Below, one piece after another: positions 4,334 through 9,177 of a stretch of DNA of 9,177 nucleotides. Both the position numbers and the translations under genes were made by a program. Location: contig DEHU01000173.1 in the NCBI GenBank assembly GCA_002352125.1, positions 1,396 through 10,572 of the forward strand. The letters run 5' to 3'. The stretch is from Competibacteraceae bacterium UBA2792 (lineage in GTDB: Bacteria > Pseudomonadota > Gammaproteobacteria > Competibacterales > Competibacteraceae). The first letter of the stretch is position 1; every line of letters starts with the position of its first letter. The notes below the pieces were generated by a model, which worked only from the letters and a program-made list of their open reading frames with translations, did no database searches and was not told where the DNA came from.

Positions 4334-7300
4334 TCAAAGGGTTAACGTCCTGGCCAGACGGAACCCGATGTTGGTGACCCTGAGGCGCGGGACGCTCCAG
4401 TCGCGAGCAGCCGACCGCAACCTCCCCGGTTCGCTGCCCCACGAACCGCCCCGCAACACCCGGGGACCGCCGCTCGGATTGATGTTCATAACTGATTGAT
4501 TAGATTTAGAATAATCCTTTCCATACACCGACGCCGTCCACTCCCAGACATTACCGGCCAAATCGTGGACCCGGTCATCGCCGCCCGTCACAACTTGCCA
4601 CCAGTCCGCCACGTCACCCGGAAAACAGCCGACTGCACTGGTGCGGTTTAAGCGAGACTCTGAGCTATTGCAGCGCCAGGCTTCCCAGTTCTCTCCCCAC
4701 GGGTAGCGCCGCCCTGCCGGCCCGCGTGCTGCCCACTCCCATTCGGCTTCGGCCGGTAGCCGGACAGTTCCGCGCGGACAATGCAACCATTCACTGAGCC
4801 AGTTGCAATACGCTTCCGCTTCGTACCAGGAAACACCGATCACCGGCTGATTCGGCGCGATCCAGACCGGATCATTCCACAACGAAGGTTCCGACTGGTT
4901 CTGTTCTTCCCGCCACTGCCAGCCGTCCGCGCTCCAGTAGCATTGCTCTCGATAACCGCCCTGTTCCACGAATGGCCGAAACTGCGCCACCGTCACCGGA
5001 TAAGCGGCCAGCGCAAAACCGGCGATCTCCAGCGGTGCGGCATCGGCAGGCCAATTCTCATCGTCGCGAGCTTCAGGATCGGGTTTTGCACCGTTGCCCA
5101 GCCGCAACCCCGTAAACGCGGGAAACTGGCCGCTATCGCGAACGGCTCGCGTGCCCGGAATCGGCACCCAGCGGATATCCGGCAGGCCGTCCCGGAGTCC
5201 GACGCCAGGGCGCTCATCGAAGCCCAGCCGCCCCAACGCACACCACAGGTAGTCACGTTCGAACGGTTTCAAGTGCTCCAGCGCGTGCTCGCAAGCCCGG
5301 CGCAGCGGGTCGGCGAAGCGCACCAAGTTCCAGCCCCGAGCGTGGGCCACTTCCAGGCAGTCGGCGAGCAACAAAGCCGGATTCGGGTCGTCAGTCAAAC
5401 GCTCGGACTCAAAATATTTCAGCAGGGTTTCATAGCTTTTCACCGCGCTCTCGGGCGAATCCTGATCGGCGATAGCGCAGAACAGGAAGGTGAGCGTGCG
5501 GTGCCAAGCCGGAATCGCGGCATACCGTTTCAGCAGGTCTGGCGCCCGGTCGCCGATGCGCCGCAGCCGCACGGCAGCCAAAAACTCCTGGAAAGTCAGA
5601 TGATAGAAACCAGCGCGCCGCCCGGCGCGGGGCAGCAGCAGCCCGGAGTTGGATAACAGGTCCTCCCGGCGGCTGGCCGCATCGGCGCTTCCGCCTTCGG
5701 TGGTCCAGTCGGTTTGCGCCAGCCTCGCCAGGACACGGTCTACCTCGTCGATATTAACTTCGGCCGCTGGCGTCGTTCTCGGTTCTTTATCATCACCCTG
5801 GTGCATACCGAGCGCCACGGCGGACAGGCGCAACCGCGCCCGATCACGCTCGTTCTCGGTCGGATAGCGCTTGTACAACACCTGATTGACCACGCTGTCG
5901 TAAAGCCGGTAGAAGTCTTGCGGCAGGCGCTGGCCCTCGTCGTACTTGATGCACAGCGCGGTCAGCAGCATCGGGTTGGCGCGCAGTTCGGCAAGATCGG
6001 GGCGGCCGCCGAGATGAGCGAGAAGACCACTGGTCTTTTCTTCGGCGCGCGGTGGGTCGGCGGCGGCATACCAGCGACGGACGAACGTCTCTTGCAGCGG
6101 TGGCGGCAGTTCTCCCAAATCGGCTTGGGGTAGACCGAGGTTGCGGCGGTCGGCATCGTCCAGGCCGTAGGGACGGCTGGTCAGCAGAATCCGATTGCCG
6201 GCTTTCAGCCACTCGGGCAGCGCGTCGGCCAAGCCGTTCAACAGATTGCGTCGGGGCCGGTGCGATCCGAGCGTTTCCGGCACTTCGTCCGCGCCATCCA
6301 AGATCAGCAGGCAGCGACCTTGCTTCATCTCTTCCTGCCAGACTTCCGGGGTCAGTCCGCCGGGTTTGGCTGCCGCCAGCCAGTCGGCCAAAGCGGCTTC
6401 GAGCTGTGCCTGAGTCCAGTGGCCGCTGCCCGCCAGGCATTTGTCGTGATCCACCCATTCGCGCAGCCGGCACAGCAAGGGAAAACGACCGCGCAAGTCA
6501 TCCGGGAGCCGTTCCTCGAATTCGGCCGGGGTTTCCAGCGGATGCGCCGGGAGGGAACCACAGGCGACCACCAGCGCCAGCCAGCGGCAGAAGGTGGTTT
6601 TGCCAGCGCCGGGAGCGCCCGGCACGTAGAGCGATTCATCGCCGAGGCGGTGCAAAAGTAGGTCGTGTTGTCGCTCGCGGTCGAATTCGGCCTTGCGCCT
6701 GCTATCCGCCTTCCGGGCAGTGACCGCCGGAACGTAGACTTGACCGAGGCGCACGTTCTGGCTGTCCTTCAAGTCCAGCCCCAACAATTCGACGCTTTCG
6801 CAGGTGCGGCGGAGCCATTCGAGATAGCGGGCGCACACCGAGGCACCCGACGCAGTCGTTTGTGTCACGCCCTGGCGCTTGCCCCAATCGGTCAAGGCGT
6901 GCAGGACTTCGGTTTCAAGCTGGTCGGGCGTGGCGAATTGAACGCGGGTGCCGATGGTATTGAGCCACGCCTTGAATTCCTTGAGCGTCTGAACGTTCCG
7001 CCCAACTTCCACGGCAACTCCGGCGATCTTCTCCGGCTCGGCCTCGTTGATGCGGTACGTCTCGATAAGCTTCGCATCCCAAGGCGCACGCTCATCCACT
7101 AAAAACGGGATCACCTCTCTCCCCAACTCCTTCACCCGCTCACATTCCAGGCGAGTAATGCTTTTCTTTCCGTCGCCAGGCGGCTCTTGAGGCGTCCAAC
7201 CGTGGCGGTGGGCGACGATGACCACCACTACGTTGGCGTCGTTGACCTTTTCCAGGCAGGTGGCGAGGGGCGGATTACCGCCAGCAGCCCAGTAACCGCA

Positions 7301-7414
7301 ATTGATCGGTTGCCATCCGAGTCGCAGGATGGCGTTCTGCGCCACTTGGCGGAAGTCGGTGAGATCCTCCAGGGTGGAGGAGATGAAAACCTTGGGTATC
7401 TTCGAGTCAGCCAT
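4334..7414 (-). CDS. DUF4062-NACHT NTPase-FGE-sulfatase-like (C-type lectin fold) sensor protein; candidate DGR target
   Basis: This is a 1026-aa multidomain protein of the NLR-like conflict type. DUF4062 spans about 6-110 ('VFISSTLEDLTDFR', 'VVVVIVAHRHG'). NACHT starts near 255: Walker A GAPGAGKTT (Lys272), Walker B 'CLLILDGADEVPE' (Asp373, Asp376, Glu377), 'ILLTSRPYG' at 409-417, and helical regions to about 720 ('FYHLTFQEFLAAVRL'). The FGE-sulfatase domain spans about 745-1023: 'YPVTVAQFRPFV', 'VSWYEAEAYCNWLSEWL', 'RLPAEAEWEWAARG', 'DLAGNVWEWT', 'RVLRGGSW', 'NIGFRLA'. The C-terminal block has no cysteine where FGE enzymes carry their active-site pair, so it is probably a binding rather than catalytic domain. 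The start is fixed by AAGGA (7422-7426), 7 bases before ATG. It lies 161 bases downstream of the deoxyribosyltransferase-like gene and probably works with it. Antiphage or self/non-self sensing is inferred from architecture. Confidence 0.93.
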   Translation of the reverse strand: MADSKIPKVFISSTLEDLTDFRQVAQNAILRLGWQPINCGYWAAGGNPPLATCLEKVNDANVVVVIVAHRHGWTPQEPPGDGKKSITRLECERVKELGREVIPFLVDERAPWDAKLIETYRINEAEPEKIAGVAVEVGRNVQTLKEFKAWLNTIGTRVQFATPDQLETEVLHALTDWGKRQGVTQTTASGASVCARYLEWLRRTCESVELLGLDLKDSQNVRLGQVYVPAVTARKADSRRKAEFDRERQHDLLLHRLGDESLYVPGAPGAGKTTFCRWLALVVACGSLPAHPLETPAEFEERLPDDLRGRFPLLCRLREWVDHDKCLAGSGHWTQAQLEAALADWLAAAKPGGLTPEVWQEEMKQGRCLLILDGADEVPETLGSHRPRRNLLNGLADALPEWLKAGNRILLTSRPYGLDDADRRNLGLPQADLGELPPPLQETFVRRWYAAADPPRAEEKTSGLLAHLGGRPDLAELRANPMLLTALCIKYDEGQRLPQDFYRLYDSVVNQVLYKRYPTENERDRARLRLSAVALGMHQGDDKEPRTTPAAEVNIDEVDRVLARLAQTDWTTEGGSADAASRREDLLSNSGLLLPRAGRRAGFYHLTFQEFLAAVRLRRIGDRAPDLLKRYAAIPAWHRTLTFLFCAIADQDSPESAVKSYETLLKYFESERLTDDPNPALLLADCLEVAHARGWNLVRFADPLRRACEHALEHLKPFERDYLWCALGRLGFDERPGVGLRDGLPDIRWVPIPGTRAVRDSGQFPAFTGLRLGNGAKPDPEARDDENWPADAAPLEIAGFALAAYPVTVAQFRPFVEQGGYREQCYWSADGWQWREEQNQSEPSLWNDPVWIAPNQPVIGVSWYEAEAYCNWLSEWLHCPRGTVRLPAEAEWEWAARGPAGRRYPWGENWEAWRCNSSESRLNRTSAVGCFPGDVADWWQVVTGGDDRVHDLAGNVWEWTASVYGKDYSKSNQSVMNINPSGGPRVLRGGSWGSEPGRLRSAARDWSVPRLRVTNIGFRLARTLTL
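4355..4462 (-). other. candidate DGR variable region (VR) in the FGE-like domain
   Basis: This segment covers residues 985-1020. Conserved 'RVLRGGSW' and 'NIGFRLA' blocks flank a stretch whose exposed positions are encoded by NNC codons: Gly993 GGC, Ser994 AGC, Arg1004 CGC, Asp1005 GAC, Ser1007 AGC, Val1008 GTC, Arg1010 CGC, Leu1011 CTC, Val1013 GTC, Thr1014 ACC and Asn1015 AAC. Each can arise from an AAC template codon by adenine-only changes, the hallmark of DGR mutagenesis. The intervening codons (TGG, CCG, TTG, CGG) contain no A. High GC at third positions also favours C, and no template repeat or reverse transcriptase is in the window. Confidence 0.5.
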
Positions 7415-7466
7415 TCGCAGTTCCTTAGCGATTTCCTGAAAAGGTTATACCGACTGGGCTGGAACT

Positions 7467-7487
7467 CCCCCCTTTGCTAAAGGGGGG
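7467..7487. repeat. perfect inverted repeat between the two conflict genes
   Basis: CCCCCCTTT (7467-7475), loop GCT, AAAGGGGGG (7479-7487) is a perfect 9-bp stem. Its style matches dispersed intergenic repeats of GC-rich gammaproteobacteria. It lies 53 bases upstream of the NACHT gene's ATG. It could be a repeat insertion, an mRNA processing site, or an attenuator that lowers expression of the second gene. No U-tract follows it on the minus strand. Confidence 0.7.
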
Positions 7488-7541
7488 AAGGGCTACGCGC
7501 CATTCCGCAGCCAAGCAGGTTAATTCTTTTCCAGAAATCAC

Positions 7542-7572
7542 CGTATCGAGCATTCATCTAGCCTCAGATACG
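7542..7572. repeat. imperfect inverted repeat just past the first conflict gene
   Basis: CGTATCGAG (7542-7550) and CTCAGATACG (7563-7572) pair over 9 bases with one bulged base and a 12-base loop. It starts 4 bases after the stop of the deoxyribosyltransferase-like gene on the minus strand. No T-tract follows, so it is a weak candidate for transcript-end structure only. Confidence 0.35.
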
Positions 7573-7575
7573 ATG

Positions 7576-8919
7576 TCAACCCCGAGCCCGCCTGTCGAGC
7601 GCCTCCTCGATCCTTGCAGCCCACTCCACGGTATCGCCGCGCGCCGACCTGGCATTGCGGATCAGGGCCAGATTGCGCGCGGTGGTTTCCGGTTCCCAAT
7701 TCTCCCGGACGGCCGCGAGCGCATGGGCGGCGGTTTCCGTCGCCGCCGACTCGTCCTTTTGCAGAACGGCTAGTTCAAGCAGCGTGGCGTGGTCCCAATA
7801 ATCCGGCGTGCCTTTGGCCAGACGCCGCTTGACCGCGTAGGTCACGACCGGCAGCAGTTCCAAACGGCGTGGGTCGGGCGGATTCTTCAGTTCCATCAGC
7901 GTCACCGCGTTGATGCCGGGGTAGGCGTCGCGCCAGTCGGTTTCGAAACCTTGCAGATAGGTGTCGATCGCCCTGGCGAGCCAGCCGGCGGCGGCAAACG
8001 GGTCATTGGCGTTGCGCGCTTCGTCCCAGCGGTCCTTGTACACCCGGCCGAGCAGGCCGTTGGTTTCACTGCTCGGTCCCCGCTCCTGAATCAACTCGCG
8101 CAACACCTGCTCCGCCTCATCGCGACGCTGAAGCCGGTTGAGCGCGAACCCAAGTTGTTCCCGCACCATCACGCTGTGCGCCAGCGGCCCGGGCATTTGG
8201 GCGACAAGATCGACCATGGCCTGCCAGTCGCTCACGGCGCGATACGACAGAAACAAATCGATCACCACCCCGGATTCGAGATTCCGCACGTCGCCTAGCG
8301 CACTTGCGGCCTGCCGGAGGGCGTCCTTCCCGGCGCGGCGGGCGGCGGCCAGGCGGTTGCGCGCCTCCACCGCGTAGTGCGCCCGCTCACGAAAGACGTC
8401 GGTCTTCAGGCGGGCGATGTCCGGCGCGCTATAGCCCTCCACTAACTGAAAGATCGGGCTGTCGGTACTCGGTGCGCCCTGATGGGCTTTCGCAGCCTCC
8501 AGCAGCTTGCGCAAACCCGCCCGAGCGGCCTCCACATCCGCCGGCCTGCCGTCCGGGCCGAGCTGGTAGGGCAAAGCGCGCAGCGACGCGACGTCGAACA
8601 TCATGCGTTCCGAGCCCGCGAACAGCAGGACCGTGGTCGCCGGTCGAATGCCGTGGCGCAAGCCGAGCTCGTAGAAAACGTTGGCGTTGGCGCCGGTCAG
8701 GTCTGCCACGGCGAAATCGCACAGGATCAGCCGCTCGAACATCGGCTTGTGAATGATGCCGCCGGTGACCTCCTCATCCGCACGCAGCGATTCCATACCG
8801 GCCGCGTCAATGGCTGGGGCGATCAGATCCCGATAGACGGCGTCAAAGTCCACCGCAGCGCCGGAGGGGATGGTTTTCTTGCCGAATGGCATCAACACAA
8901 AACAGAGGGGTAGCATCAT
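7576..8919 (-). CDS. nucleoside deoxyribosyltransferase-like domain fused to TPR-like TRAFs-binding region (ASK-type cassette)
   Basis: This is a 447-aa soluble protein. N-terminal Rossmannoid domain, about 5-125: 'CFVLMPFGKK', then 'MFERLILCDFAVADLTGANANVFYELGLRHG'. It is characteristic of the nucleoside 2-deoxyribosyltransferase/TIR-like superfamily, with Glu84 in the N-V-F-Y-E-L-G motif as the candidate catalytic residue. From about 160 to the end it is helical, Ala/Arg/Glu-rich and TPR-like ('AHSVMVREQLGFALNRLQRRDEAEQVLREL'), corresponding to the region called TRAFs-binding domain (DUF4071) in animal MAP3K5/ASK kinases. ATG codons at 8919 and 8916 are both possible; AGGAG (8924-8928) is 4 bases from the first and 7 from the second, so 8916 fits better. 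It is first in the two-gene minus-strand module. Nucleotide or NAD processing as an effector or signal is inference. Confidence 0.85.
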   Translation of the reverse strand: MMLPLCFVLMPFGKKTIPSGAAVDFDAVYRDLIAPAIDAAGMESLRADEEVTGGIIHKPMFERLILCDFAVADLTGANANVFYELGLRHGIRPATTVLLFAGSERMMFDVASLRALPYQLGPDGRPADVEAARAGLRKLLEAAKAHQGAPSTDSPIFQLVEGYSAPDIARLKTDVFRERAHYAVEARNRLAAARRAGKDALRQAASALGDVRNLESGVVIDLFLSYRAVSDWQAMVDLVAQMPGPLAHSVMVREQLGFALNRLQRRDEAEQVLRELIQERGPSSETNGLLGRVYKDRWDEARNANDPFAAAGWLARAIDTYLQGFETDWRDAYPGINAVTLMELKNPPDPRRLELLPVVTYAVKRRLAKGTPDYWDHATLLELAVLQKDESAATETAAHALAAVRENWEPETTARNLALIRNARSARGDTVEWAARIEEALDRRARG

Positions 8920-9177
8920 TCTTCTCCTAAATTGAGCAAGTGTTCTGAGGCCATACTGGAATGATACTTCGCGAGCCGCTGTTCTCCTGCTAGTCCCACC
9001 ATCGGCAGCGCTGCCACCAAGTCCAAACCTATCAGTAGCGCGGCAAGGGGGGCGTCATGACTACTATACTCATATCAGGCAGAGGTACCATCGAGATACA
9101 TCCTCCGGGGCTTGATTATCTGAGTAGGACACTCCAAGGGTGCCTCTGGTGATCCCTTAGTACTCCGTAAATTAAGT
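8920..9177. other. 258-base stretch at the window edge without a confident gene
   Basis: No long frame is present. On the minus strand one frame is open from the window edge for 33 codons, meets a single TGA (9075-9077), then continues for 52 codons to a TGA (8916-8918). That last stop overlaps the ATG at 8916. It could be the 3' end of an upstream gene with a nonsense change, or chance. On the + strand, a 31-codon frame (9057-9152) follows AAGGGGGG, with no recognisable product. A TATAGT (9063-9068, minus strand) resembles a -10 for the conflict genes, without a matching -35. Confidence 0.4.

Noticed and set aside
4781..5656. 291-codon + strand frame inside the NACHT-FGE gene
   Set aside because: It is an antisense shadow of strongly supported coding sequence with FGE and NACHT motifs; no family resemblance.
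8920..9177. DGR template repeat, avd-like gene or reverse transcriptase near the candidate target gene
   Set aside because: I looked for a second copy of the GGTTCGTGG…ATCGGGTTCCGT flanks and for reverse transcriptase motifs on both strands and saw none in the window; the DGR idea therefore rests on the target alone.

Overview
The window comes from a high-GC proteobacterial chromosome, probably gammaproteobacterial. This rests on the GC-rich coding sequence, a periplasmic Do-family protease, an exact match to the PmrA/BasR-type binding site, and dispersed GC-rich hairpin repeats of the kind scattered through such genomes. The exact lineage cannot be read from the sequence. No rRNA, tRNA, CRISPR array, transposase or integrase was seen.

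Left part (1-4275): ordinary cell functions. It opens with what may be the 3' end of a + strand gene. A minus-strand pair follows: a secreted single-domain rhodanese and then a small cupin. Next is a minus-strand periplasmic serine protease with two PDZ domains (DegP/MucD type) and an unusual Asp/Asn-rich linker. The divergent region between the protease and a + strand hicBA toxin-antitoxin pair holds a CTTAAG-N5-CTTAAG direct repeat (PmrA-type box), a promoter-like element and several inverted repeats. After hicBA come an unrecognised 146-aa protein (minus) and a divergent SleB-like cell-wall hydrolase with a possible lipobox. Only 12 bases separate the starts of these two genes.

Right part (4274-8919): a probable two-gene immune or conflict module on the minus strand. 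The promoter-proximal gene encodes a nucleoside-deoxyribosyltransferase-like (Rossmannoid) domain joined to a TPR-like 'TRAFs-binding' region. This is the domain pair also found in animal ASK (MAP3K5-type) kinases. The second gene encodes a 1026-aa protein made of DUF4062, a NACHT NTPase and a C-terminal formylglycine-generating-enzyme-like (C-type-lectin fold) domain. That C-terminal domain lacks the FGE active-site cysteines. Its last 40 residues look like the variable region of a diversity-generating retroelement (DGR) target: eleven NNC codons sit where Asn (AAC) template codons are expected, between conserved RVLRGGSW and NIGFRLA blocks. A terminator lies just downstream. No reverse transcriptase or template repeat is visible here, so any DGR machinery would have to be elsewhere.

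How the parts may work together (inference): the FGE-like domain would be the ligand sensor, NACHT the oligomerising switch, and the N-terminal Rossmannoid domains of one or both proteins the effector or signalling units. The last 258 bases hold no confident gene.
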